In this document: positions 29,986 through 39,001 of the stretch, piece after piece | Layout of the letters: each line of letters starts with the position of its first letter | How positions within the stretch are numbered: the stretch's first letter is position 1 | DNA from: Gracilaria domingensis | Lineage: Eukaryota; Rhodophyta; Florideophyceae; Gracilariales; Gracilariaceae | Direction of reading: 5' to 3' | Assembly (NCBI GenBank): GCA_022539475.1 | Contig: VCMS01000368.1 | Coordinates: 1-48,090, forward strand | Length of the DNA stretch: 48,090 nt | Made by a program: the position numbers and the translations under genes | Notes under the pieces: generated by a model | The model's input: only the letters and a program-made list of their open reading frames with translations | Database searches by the model: none | Told to the model about the DNA's origin: nothing

Positions 29986-31920
29986 TTACTGGCCGTCGCC
30001 ATCGCCCTCATTCTGAGAAGGCATACCGCCAAGGCGTTGAGCCAAGGCATCCGCCATAGCGGTGACGTCGCCAGAGGCCGCACTAGCACTTAAACCCGCG
30101 CCGCGGAGAAAGCGAGCGATAATCGCACCTTCGTTCACACCCGCTGGCGGGGGATGAGCTGCAGCAGCCGCAACAGCGGGAAGAGCCGGCTGAGCCGGAA
30201 TGGGTACCTGAATGGGAACCAGAGTGGGAGCGATGAAGTCAGCCGCAGAGGCGGAGCCGACAAACGGAGCAGAGCCGGCGCTCTCCCCCGCAGGGGTTGC
30301 GTCGATCTCTTCGATCATCTCGATATCGTCACCGCCCGTGTCCTCGGGCTGATTATCCACCATTGGATCTCCTCCGAGGTACTCTCGGTAATACTCATCC
30401 GAGTTCACAAACCCAGTTGGGTGATCGGCCGGCACGCGCCGGGGAGCAGAACGGAGCTCACCCGCTTCCTCAGCGGTAATCTCCCGATAATCCCACGGGT
30501 CGAAGAAGACATAATCGCCCGCAAGAGCGGTATTTCTTCCCAGAACTGGGCCGTATCCACCCGCGTTCGGGGAATCACCGCGACTACTCTGAGAAAGAGG
30601 CACTTCGGTCCAGTCGATACTATCGATATAATCGAGAAGGCTCAACACCTCGTCGTTGTTGGCACGACCTCCGAGGGGGACTTCCAAATCCAAACTTCGG
30701 ATGGCCGCCCGCACGCGGGGAGGGATGAACCACAGTCGATACTGGTCATATGCCTCAGCGAGGACAAACGCCGCGGTGCAGACAGCCCATTCGGTGACGA
30801 CAACCGACCACAACCCAGTCCTGGGATCTGTGAGCAGGTATGACCCTAAGTAGGTGAACACCGGGGGCAACTCGATGTAGCACCCCCGGCATGCCTCGAG
30901 GTAACTCCACCACTCTGGCAGAGGTACATACCGACCCTGTCGGTGCGCAGCCGCGATATGGCGGATCTCCACGTTCTGATATGGAGCGAAGTACCCAAAT
31001 TGGGATCGAGACCGCCTCTCATGGCGGATGAGGTTCTGAAGGAAGTTAGACCGCGAACGGCGGGGGAGATATCGAAACTCAGCCCGAAGAATCGGTCTTG
31101 TCCAGCACATGGCTTCCTGCCGTGCAACGGGCATTCCCCGCCAGGCGAAGGTTTCCAACTCCGCTAGGCGGTCACAGTAACTGATTTCCCCGCGGGTGCG
31201 ATAAAACGCCACATCGAAGTCCATCCCTGGCGGGATAGGAAACTCGAACGGCGCCCGGCCTTGCCGTTTGTAAGCCACCATGACAAAGTTGGCATGGGCT
31301 TCTTCCCGGGATTGTCGATTCTCCCGCGCTACCTGATGGACAGGAATCGCGATGCGCGTGCGCCAATCCCACGAAGTGGTCACCATTGCCGGGAGGTCCC
31401 CCGGAAGGGTGTTGCGTCCGTCGGCATACTCAGTGATGAGGCTTTCATTGAACACCGCAGTTGGGTGGAACCACGGTGCGAGCCAGAGGCGCCTCGCATG
31501 TCGCCGGTTCGCCGGGTTGAGCCCTACAAGGGAGTTGAAAGACGGCCAGAACACACCTGGATGGAACCAGAGGACGGGGCCCGCGAGAGCGGCATGCTGC
31601 GCGGAGGATCCTGCGGCAGGGTTCGATTGCCCCGCGGACGGGTTGGAGCCCTGTTGAGGGAGCGGAACGGAGCGGAATCCGGTGAGGCACTCTTTGGGGA
31701 ACGGTGGTTGGTTCGGAGGCTGGTTCGGTGGAACACCACTCATAGTGAGGTCTAGTTCCGGTGTCGGAGGAAAGTTGATCGCAGGAGCGAGAGAGAGTTC
31801 GGTACTCTGAGGAGGTGCTGCTACTGCAGGAGCAGGGAGCACGTCGTTGACGGGAGAAGGAGAAGAACATACCGGAGGAGCGGGGAGCGCTGCACTTATA
31901 CCTTCTCGGCTCGGCGCCAT
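29986..31920 (-). CDS. Antisense ORF of the retrotransposon (644 aa), unknown function
   Basis: The ATG at 31,920 is only 43 bp from the 3' LTR and the frame stays open to a TAA at 29,986. The N-terminal 100 residues are Pro/Ala-rich. Residues about 110-450 have normal globular composition rich in Trp, Tyr and Arg (LWFHPGVFWPSF, LPEWWSYLEACRGCY, EWAVCTAAFVLAEAYDQYRLWF). The C-terminal 190 residues are acidic then Ala/Pro-rich. No signal peptide or clear transmembrane helix is visible, so it does not look like an envelope protein. Transcription would have to come from an antisense promoter in the 3' LTR. Antisense extra ORFs between pol and LTR are known in some plant Ty3/gypsy lineages. Survival of 644 codons implies selection or recent origin. 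Confidence 0.7.
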   Translation of the reverse strand: MAPSREGISAALPAPPVCSSPSPVNDVLPAPAVAAPPQSTELSLAPAINFPPTPELDLTMSGVPPNQPPNQPPFPKECLTGFRSVPLPQQGSNPSAGQSNPAAGSSAQHAALAGPVLWFHPGVFWPSFNSLVGLNPANRRHARRLWLAPWFHPTAVFNESLITEYADGRNTLPGDLPAMVTTSWDWRTRIAIPVHQVARENRQSREEAHANFVMVAYKRQGRAPFEFPIPPGMDFDVAFYRTRGEISYCDRLAELETFAWRGMPVARQEAMCWTRPILRAEFRYLPRRSRSNFLQNLIRHERRSRSQFGYFAPYQNVEIRHIAAAHRQGRYVPLPEWWSYLEACRGCYIELPPVFTYLGSYLLTDPRTGLWSVVVTEWAVCTAAFVLAEAYDQYRLWFIPPRVRAAIRSLDLEVPLGGRANNDEVLSLLDYIDSIDWTEVPLSQSSRGDSPNAGGYGPVLGRNTALAGDYVFFDPWDYREITAEEAGELRSAPRRVPADHPTGFVNSDEYYREYLGGDPMVDNQPEDTGGDDIEMIEEIDATPAGESAGSAPFVGSASAADFIAPTLVPIQVPIPAQPALPAVAAAAAHPPPAGVNEGAIIARFLRGAGLSASAASGDVTAMADALAQRLGGMPSQNEGDGDGQ

Positions 31921-31950
31921 CCTGCCCTCGTCGAGGTTGTATTACCGCCT

Positions 31951-31963
31951 AAGGAGGGGGATA
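31951..31963 (+). other. 3' polypurine tract
   Basis: AAGGAGGGGGATA lies directly before the 3' LTR, the expected plus-strand primer site. Confidence 0.85.
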
Positions 31964-32745
31964 TGTAGTGCAACGCTCATCTATGAGTATTCTGACAGGA
32001 CTTAGTCATATTTCCCGTTTACGGGTTTGCCTGGTACACACCAGTATATGACTAGTAGTTACTAGTGGTTGCCATTGAGATGGTTCGGACACGTGGGACA
32101 CGATGTGTGAGTCATGGGAGGTTGGCCACTACACGTGGAGAATTGCCACAATTTGTGGAATGTTTAGTTAATATTATTCATTAATTTTAGCGCGAACAGT
32201 ACTTAGCGCGCCGCCATCACCGCCGTCGCGCCCAGTAAAGTTCCCCAACCAGGGTGACCCTACTGACGGGTCTTGGCTCTAATCGTTCACGCCTTCGGCG
32301 GTGCTCGACTCCTAATCGGAGAGACTCCCCGTTGACACGGTTCGTTTATCCACCCTGCGTCCTCTAAAGGAACCCAACTGTGGGAGTGTTTTACCGCTGT
32401 TTGTCGCGTTCGCCCCTGTATAGGGAAAGCCCCGGCAGTACGCCGTTATCCTTCGTCACCTTGTCGCGAGGCCCCACCCCGTGGTGCTCTCGCTCCCCTT
32501 TTCCTTTTCCCTTTCTTTCCTCCAACCCTCTTCCGAGGTATTGCACACCCACGTGTCGTGGTACTCCCTTCTCCGCTCCACCTTTCTATTTCAACTCTCA
32601 TCGCCGCGTCGTGACGGTTTGGCCCCGGTCTTACACCCGGCTCGTTGTGCCATTCCAGAGAGGCTCTGTTCGCTTCGCTACCCTCCGTAGAGGAAGATCC
32701 CGAACGTCTTCGTGGTGTCTTTTCCCGCTCACGGGTTGCACTACA
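31964..32745 (+). repeat. 3' LTR (782 bp)
   Basis: It has the same length and ends as the 5' LTR. By eye the differences are confined to five bases in the first 300 bp (for example ACGGTG/ACGATG and CCGTCG/CCATCA). Confidence 0.97.
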
Positions 32746-32929
32746 AATAGGTCAGCGACGCGGACACACATTGTGTTGGTGATGGAGAGGTAAGAGGTTT
32801 GCGTATCGAGGAGCCATTCTTTGCTTGCTTTGAATGTGGCTACTAACTTTGTGTGCCTTTACGGCTTCTCTGTGGAGATGCGATCCAAGTACGTGGAATT
32901 TTGCGAAGGAAGACTTTGCTGTAATTCAG
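32746..32929 (+). other. Outer part of the third KDZ copy with one intron-like unit
   Basis: This resumes the region cut by the retrotransposon. GATGGAGAG is followed by GTAAGAG at 32,790 and TACTAAC at 32,841-32,847. It is homologous to the reverse of 34,260-34,360. It looks like the remains of a spliced transcription unit pointing rightwards (away from the transposase). Confidence 0.5.
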
Positions 32930-33400
32930 GGTGTTTCGGTGAAGTTCATCGTGTGTTTCTTCGATCAGGGTGATTTGGTGAATTTCATGCTGTTTTCGTG
33001 AAGTTCATGTTGTGTTGGTGACTTCGTGGTTGTTGCTTTGATCATGGTGTTTTGGTTGATCATGGTGCTTTGGTGAGGTTCATGCTGTTTTCGTTGGATC
33101 ATGGTGTCTTCATTTGATAATGGTGTGTTGGCGATGTTCAGGGTGTTTTTGTGAAGTTCATTGTGTGTTGGTGACGTCCATGGTGTGTTCCTGAGGTTCT
33201 TGTATTTTGGTGAGGTTCATGGTGTGCCTCTGAAGTTCACGTCGTTTTCGTGAAGTTCATAGTGTTTTGCCGAAGTTCATGGTGTGCTGGTGACTTTCAT
33301 GGTGTGTGCCTTTGTTCTTATGTTTTGGTGAAGTTCACGGTGTGTTGCTGAAGCTATTGTGTTTTGCTGAAGTTCAGGGTGTTTTGTTCATGGTCGACCT
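32930..33400 (+). repeat. Degenerate minisatellite, ~20-bp unit
   Basis: There are about two dozen imperfect units of the form GTGAAGTTCATGGTGTGTTG, with TTCATGGTG and GATCATGGTG variants. The homologous inverted arm (near 34,180-34,190) has only one unit, so the array expanded in this arm alone. Confidence 0.8.
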
Positions 33401-33402
33401 TT

Positions 33403-33483
33403 GCATGAAGAAGTGGTGAGGATGTCTTCCGGGTTTGTTTCTGCGGATTAAACCCAGAATGCATCCTCACCACTTTTTCATGC
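33403..33483. repeat. 81-bp stem-loop
   Basis: GCATGAAGAAGTGGTGAGGATG is answered by CATCCTCACCACTTTTTCATGC (one mismatch at the AAG/AAA position); inner GGGTTT and AAACCC also pair. It adjoins the end of the minisatellite. Confidence 0.85.
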
Positions 33484-33958
33484 TCAGTTCGCAACCCCTG
33501 AGCACCACTGCGACTCGCAATTCGGGAATTCTCACAATGCTCAGAAGGTACTGCAGCAAATGAATATTTCAGGCGTGTTATCTTCGGGGACTCGCTGGGT
33601 TCGGTCCAGACTGGTCCGCTCACTGGCGCCTTCATTGGGTCCGATGGTGAACCATCCGAATGGGCCCACTCAAGTAGATCACATGCAAAAGTGAAGGCCT
33701 GGAACTCGTCTTTGTTCTCGTTTTGCTAGTTAGCAGTCCAAAAATGCTAGTTTCGCAATGCTAGTTTTTCATATGTTAAATTGCACTTTCTGTAGTTTCC
33801 ATTCGGAAGAAAAACTAGAGAAAACTAGGACTAATGAATGATTCCGATGTGTGCTAAAGTATGCTATGTTTTTGATACTAGACATCTAAAACTAGCAAGT
33901 ATGAAAGAGGCAGAGCCGTATTTCCAGTCCTCAACTTTTGCTAGTGCTATAGGTTCTG
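33484..33958. other. Head-to-head junction zone of the third copy and copy B
   Basis: The left part (about 33,545-33,720) matches the reverse of about 33,925-34,130: GTACTGCAGCAAATGAAT, GTTCGGTC-A-ACTGGTCC and AATGGGCCCACTC. The centre of symmetry lies near 33,800 in an AT-rich stretch with repeated ACTAG/CTAGT strings. No gene is present. Confidence 0.65.
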
Positions 33959-34055
33959 GGCTTCCCATGTGGTCCGTTGGTGGACCACCCGAATGGGCCC
34001 ACTCACCTAGAGTGGGCCCATTGGCGTGGTCCACCAACGGACCACATGGGAAGCC
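33959..34055. repeat. 97-bp imperfect palindrome at the end of copy B
   Basis: The arms read GGGCTTCCCATGTGGTCC...GGACC and its complement, with AATGGGCCCACTC around the centre at 34,007. Only two or three mismatches occur. A diverged half lies at about 33,635-33,675. Confidence 0.85.
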
Positions 34056-34099
34056 GAGAGAAAGGACCAGTATAGACCGAACGCAGCCAGCCTTCGAGA

Positions 34100-35005
34100 A
34101 TACTACGGGTGGAACATTCATTTGCTGCAGTACGCCCTGAGCACCACCACCGCAACGGCATATCCTCAAAACACCATGATCAAACCCAGAACTCATCTCC
34201 ACAACTTCTTCATCAGCTGTTGCATGTAACCTCTTCCTTTGCACAGTCCACACACCTCAATCGCATTACCACAGAAAGCCGTAAAGGGACACAAGGTTAG
34301 TAGTCATACTCAAAACAACCAAGAAACGTCTCTTCGATACCTGCAACTCTTACCTCTCCATATCTTTCAGTCTCAATCCCCAACCACACACTTTCATCAC
34401 GGCACCGCACAGAAACACACGCTAAAACACAGTTAGTACCCATAGCGCGCACACAATCCTTTCAATGCGATATCTCCCTACCTTTTCGAATCCTCCAGTT
34501 ATCGTATCCAAACACACCTTCACATCCCTATTCAAGAATCAAGACTCCGCAAGAAGTAGCAAGGAGACACACAGTTAGCAATCAGATAACACACACGAAC
34601 CTCTTGATTCATTCGTTTTACATACCTCTCCATGTCTTCCAGTCCGCTAATGCGACACATTCAACCTCCACTGCTTCACAATCCATGTTTTCTAGAGTTT
34701 TGACCCATGTTGAATAAAACAGTGAATGTGCCCGTTTCTACTCAACATGGATCGAAAATCTGCGAGCAGTAATTGGACACACAGTTAGTACATATGCAGC
34801 AAAGGTAAAACTCTCCTCGATAAGTGATTGTTACATACCTCTCCATGTCTTCCAACCATGATAATGCGATATCTTCACGGTCTACCGCTCCACCATCTAC
34901 CCTCAACGCACCCCCATGTGCCACAGTTTCCAATCCAGTTCAATGGAGGACCCAAAGTTCACTAAGCCAGAAGTAAAACCAAACCAAGCTGTTAGTCATT
35001 GGAAC
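34100..35005 (-). other. Tandem intron-exon units: remnant of a multi-exon gene or spliced non-coding RNA
   Basis: Read on the minus strand, exons ending GACATGGAGAG are followed by GTATGTAA (34,838 and 34,625), GTAGGGAG (about 34,482) or GTAAGAG (34,353). Each has a branch-point-like TACTAAC (34,790-34,784; variant GCTAAC near 34,580; 34,438-34,432; 34,302-34,296), mostly followed by a pyrimidine-rich stretch and AG. Introns would be about 60-100 nt. Exons repeat a theme ending in LEDMER or LKDMER. No continuous protein can be assembled. It points away from the transposase and has an inverted counterpart split by the retrotransposon. Confidence 0.55.
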
Positions 35006-35595
35006 CTCGCTAATTAAGTTCCACAGGAGTCTCCAGTGAGAATTGTAGTACATTTCTCACTCGAGCCGCTCTTAGAGCGTAATTAGCGACGTACCTTACG
35101 AGCGCGCACATGCGTTCCTAGAACCTTTGCTCGCTCTCCGTAAATCGCTCGCGTCAAACGGGGTCAGCAAGAACTTGATCCATAATAACCATAGATAGAG
35201 TTTAAACCGTACCAGTATCTCACTCCCATGATCTGCATAATAGTCTTTCGCTCGTTATTCGTACATCTCTCGCATCGAACTAGGTCAGCAACAAATAAAA
35301 TCGCAATAAAAGTCTAAACCGTTACGTGTTTCACGTACCTGTAGGGAACTCGCATGATCCGGAAGATATTGTGTCGCAGAGAAGTGGCATGATCAGAGAT
35401 CGCATCGCACTGGTCAGGCCCGTGCCATGGCAGTTTCCTGATTTCTCCAGTGCAACATTATCTACATCTAGTGTACACTTTACGCCGTCCGCAAAGTATG
35501 GGTTCAAAAATTTAGGAATGTTTTCAGTTTTTCACACTTCCTTCCCTCCTCGACGTACCCATATCATATCGTGATGTACGTAAACCATCACGTGC
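35006..35595. repeat. Subterminal region of copy B with two ~125-bp direct repeats
   Basis: Repeat units with GATC, then TAAACCGT-AC and a GTCAGCAA motif, occur at about 35,165-35,240 and 35,283-35,366. They are inverted relative to the third copy (20,431 and 20,567). They lie between the spliced unit and the transposase ATG and probably hold the transposase promoter and binding sites. Confidence 0.65.
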
Positions 35596-38500
35596 ATGGC
35601 GCCGATTCGACTCTCACTATATTCTCCCCCACACGGTACGGCAACAATTTCTTACAAGTTGCAACTAAAAGTTTCAACACTGCACCTTAGACCTCCGCTC
35701 CTCACCTCCAACGTTCCAACCAACCGCCTCTTCCCCCAACCCCCCATCTCCCCGCCCTACTGCATCATGTACATATGTTGCTTCCCCCGCTCCGCCTTTC
35801 ACACAGACTCTATGGCCTCCCTTGCGCAACATCAGAAACGATGCAGGCACCGGCATGACCCAAACCCTTTTCTCACTCCTGCTGCCCCCCGCGGTTCCCT
35901 CTTCCCCCCCGAACGAAACGTCGCCGACTCAGCAGTACCAAATCCCCTCTCTCTTCTCCCTCCAACCGCCCCTCCGATAATGTAGCACTCGCCACTGACG
36001 AACCGTATGAAGAACAGCAGCTCTCTCTCTCCGTACGTTCTTCTGACGCAGCACATTTAGCTACACCACAACCCCCATTCAATTCTCAGTCCCTGTCCGT
36101 AGGTTCCGGTCATGCCCTCTCTCCGCCCGCTTCAACTGATGACATTCAAAATCTCGTCACATACATTTCCTCCATCGCCACGAAACTTAGAAAGCGCTCC
36201 GCAGACGAGCTTATCAACATTCTCAGGCAGTCCAACTTTCCCCCCTCTCTTTTCCAAACCTCCATCACCTCCGCTTCTGAGTATCTCAAACTACACTCCA
36301 AAATCTTTGAAGATACCGTGAGCTCCATCGGCTTCACCTCCACCACCATTCACGATAACGACCGTCAGTTCTCAGCCACCCTCTATGTCAAGGACCCCAT
36401 TCAAGTCCTTCAACAACAACTTCGGCTAGCATCCCATGAGAACTCCTTCTTTTACCCAATTCACCACGCCTCCCGCACAGGAACCGACGCATTCGCGCAT
36501 CCTATGGCCTCCAAACTTGGACATGACGTCGTTCCCGCTCTGAAAAAGACATTGCACATTCTCCAAACCCAGGAGTCATCTGGCATGATCCCACCACTAC
36601 TGGTATAGACTCCTTCATCGGCATGCTTCAACTCTACTCCGATAGGTCCTCCACCACGCTACAAAGCTCCTCTGTCACATCATACCCCCTCCAAATTACG
36701 TTTCTCCACTTCAAGGACTCTTTCCGCGGAAAATGTATCACACACCACCACACTCTCGTCGGCTTAATTCCCACTTCCTTTACATCCTTCTCCCCCGATT
36801 CTTCCTCCACCGACACCGACTCTTTGGAAATTGGTCCCCTCTCGTCGAACATAACTCGCGTTGTGCGCATGGAGCTCGTCCAGAAGTCCTTGGAAACTAT
36901 CCTCAAGCCTCTGTACGACATATGCAAAAAAGGCTTCCCCTTCAGAGACGCCAAGGAAGTCTTTCGTCAGTGCCATCCCATCATCGCTAACTATAGCGCT
37001 GAAATTCCGGAAGCAAAGGACATTCTCGCTGTCCTCCACGGCACGAAACCAAACAAGCCCTGTCATAGATGCCTTATCCCTCGTTCACAACTCAACGTCT
37101 ATCAACCCATTCTCAACAAGCGAACTGTATCTCACACACCTCTGCAACGAGAAAGAAACACCAAGATCTACTTCCCGGCGCTGAACAGGCTCTGCTCTCT
37201 CGCAGACCTCGAGTGGCAAGGACCCTGAAAAGTGAAGCTGTTCAACTACTCCAAACCACCTCCTTATCCACTTACACGTCCTTTCTCGAATCATTCCCTA
37301 TGCTCAATGTCTCCGAGCTGCTCACTCCCTACTCAATCTTCTCCTTCGAGCCCCTTCATAACTTTCATCTCGGAATCTCCAAACTCATCAAACTCGCCTC
37401 GATTGAACGCCTCAGGTCTGATTCGCTTCACACTTCTGTTGATTCTCAGGGAAACCCGAGGTCTTTCAAGACCGTTCGAACTTCTATTCTAAGCCACGCC
37501 AACGCCATTCTCGCCGACATTGAGCGCTCCTATCCGGCATCCGGACTTCACATCGACTTCTTCACATCCGAAAAAGGAAAATCTCTCAACGGTTTCTTCA
37601 CGACAGACGGCATCAGGGGTATGTTGGAAGCCAAGTAATACCGTTCCCTTGATATGGTCTTCCCTTTCATTGGCGCTTTCCTTAACCGCTGTTGTGGTGA
37701 GGAATCCTCCGCACCTATAACCACCGTTTTTACATCCTACGTTGACCTTGTCAACAACGTCCTTCGCTACAATACCACTCCAGAATGGACGCAGTATCAC
37801 ATAGATGCGTTGGAAACTATGATCAAGAACTTCAAGTTTCACACAGTCTCCATTCTCGGTCCGTACCAAGCCTCCAACTTTCGTACTCTTAAGTTCCACC
37901 TCCTTGATCACATCATTCCAGACATACGGCGATACGGAGGCCTGCACTTCGGCGATGCAGGCGTGTACGAACATGCTCATCTTCTCTGCAAGAACCACTA
38001 TCGTCGAACTTCTCGAAGGCGAACTACAGCTCATAAGGAAACGGTGAACGCCATTCAAGAGTCGCAGGACTATTTGCAATCCCTTTCGGTCAGAAGTCAC
38101 TTCTCTGTCTCCTCCAACTCTCGCACCCCTTCCATAAACCGCTTTCCGGCCATGTTTCGCGACGGTAACTCCTTCTCACTCTTTGACATCATCACAGCTG
38201 ACAAGTACCTACGATCGCATCCACATGTATCTTCTTCGGCTCTGGCAGAACTTTTCTCGACAACCACACTGCACTTAATCAACCAAATATCTCGCGACGC
38301 TCGCACCTCCTTCCGAACCCTTTGTGTAGAAACTATTCAACAGCTGAAGAACCCTCACGACATCAAACTCACTGTCGTTAATCCTGCATACGTTCTTAGC
38401 GGCTTCTGCCCCTCTCTCGATGATTACGATCTTCGATGCATAAGACTGAGAAGGCCCGATGTACAACTATGTGAACGCATCTTCGCTACGACTTCCTTCG

Positions 38501-38973
38501 GACGTTCCAAGTTGCCTAAGTTCTCCACGGTTCTCGTGCACGGAACACCCCTTCCCAACCGTAAGTTTTTCACAGCGTGGATATGCAAAGTATTTGCATT
38601 GCTTCGCGTCAGGGACAATACCTTAGACAACTCTGAATCGGAGCTCGCTTTCGTTCGTTTCTTCGAAGTGACAGAGCCCTTGGATAACGTTGATGAAACT
38701 CTGAACTGTATATCACTCCGTTGGGCCACCGACGACGAGCATGATCACACCGTGCATCGAAGTACGTCAAGGATGAAACCTCGTTCTGCTACGGTCTCTC
38801 CTTGGTTCGGGCTTATCCCGTTCTCCTCAATCAAAGGCTCCAAACACTTCATTCGCCAAAACTACCCTGCCCGACCATTTCTCCCTCCCCTTCACTGGCA
38901 ATTCCATCGTTTCTACATTAACAGATTCTATCGTAACCCTCGAGCCTACATTAATCATACTCGTACTACGTAA
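35596..38973 (+). pseudogene. KDZ/Plavaka-type DDE transposase, near full length but frameshifted
   Basis: The ATG at 35,596 (CATGGCG) opens an N-terminal zinc-finger-like block (CCFPRSAFHTDSMASLAQHQKRC). Plavaka-type landmarks follow. LYSDRSS holds the first catalytic Asp (36,641), then SYPLQITF and VGLIPTSF. CHRCLIP marks a zinc/insert region. FEPLHNFHLGISK (Glu at 37,348 where Asp-x-LH is usual) and FHLLDHIIPDIRRYGG follow. VYEHAH (Glu 37,969) with HYRRTSRRR is the likely catalytic Glu region. The frame changes near 35.9, 36.6 and 37.2 kb, and a TAA stands at 37,636. It is dead unless these are spliced, and I see no GTATGT/TACTAAC pair inside. Its stop is 28 bp from the end of convergent gene C. 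Confidence 0.85.
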
Positions 38974-39001
38974 CATTCTTAACATAAACTGTTCATGTAC
39001 T

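Larger units (their letters stand above)
20943..32750 (+). mobile_element. Full-length Ty3/gypsy chromovirus-type LTR retrotransposon with AATAG target duplications
   Basis: Two 782-bp LTRs flank gag and pol, with domain order protease, RT, RNase H, integrase, chromodomain; integrase after RT places it in Ty3/gypsy (Metaviridae). The 5-bp AATAG lies directly outside both LTRs (20,943-20,947 and 32,746-32,750). The two LTRs differ at about five positions by eye, so insertion is recent. It also has an antisense ORF before the 3' LTR. It interrupts the subterminal region of the third KDZ copy: the flanks rejoin into sequence homologous to the reverse of 34,500-34,600. Confidence 0.97.

Noticed and set aside
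29986..31920. Antisense ORF as an envelope gene
   Set aside because: It is on the wrong strand for an env and has no signal peptide or transmembrane helix.
20948..32745. Ty1/copia assignment
   Set aside because: Integrase follows RT and RNase H and a chromodomain ends pol, which is the Ty3/gypsy order.
32930..33400. CRISPR-like array
   Set aside because: Units are imperfect, adjacent and lack unique spacers; this is a minisatellite.
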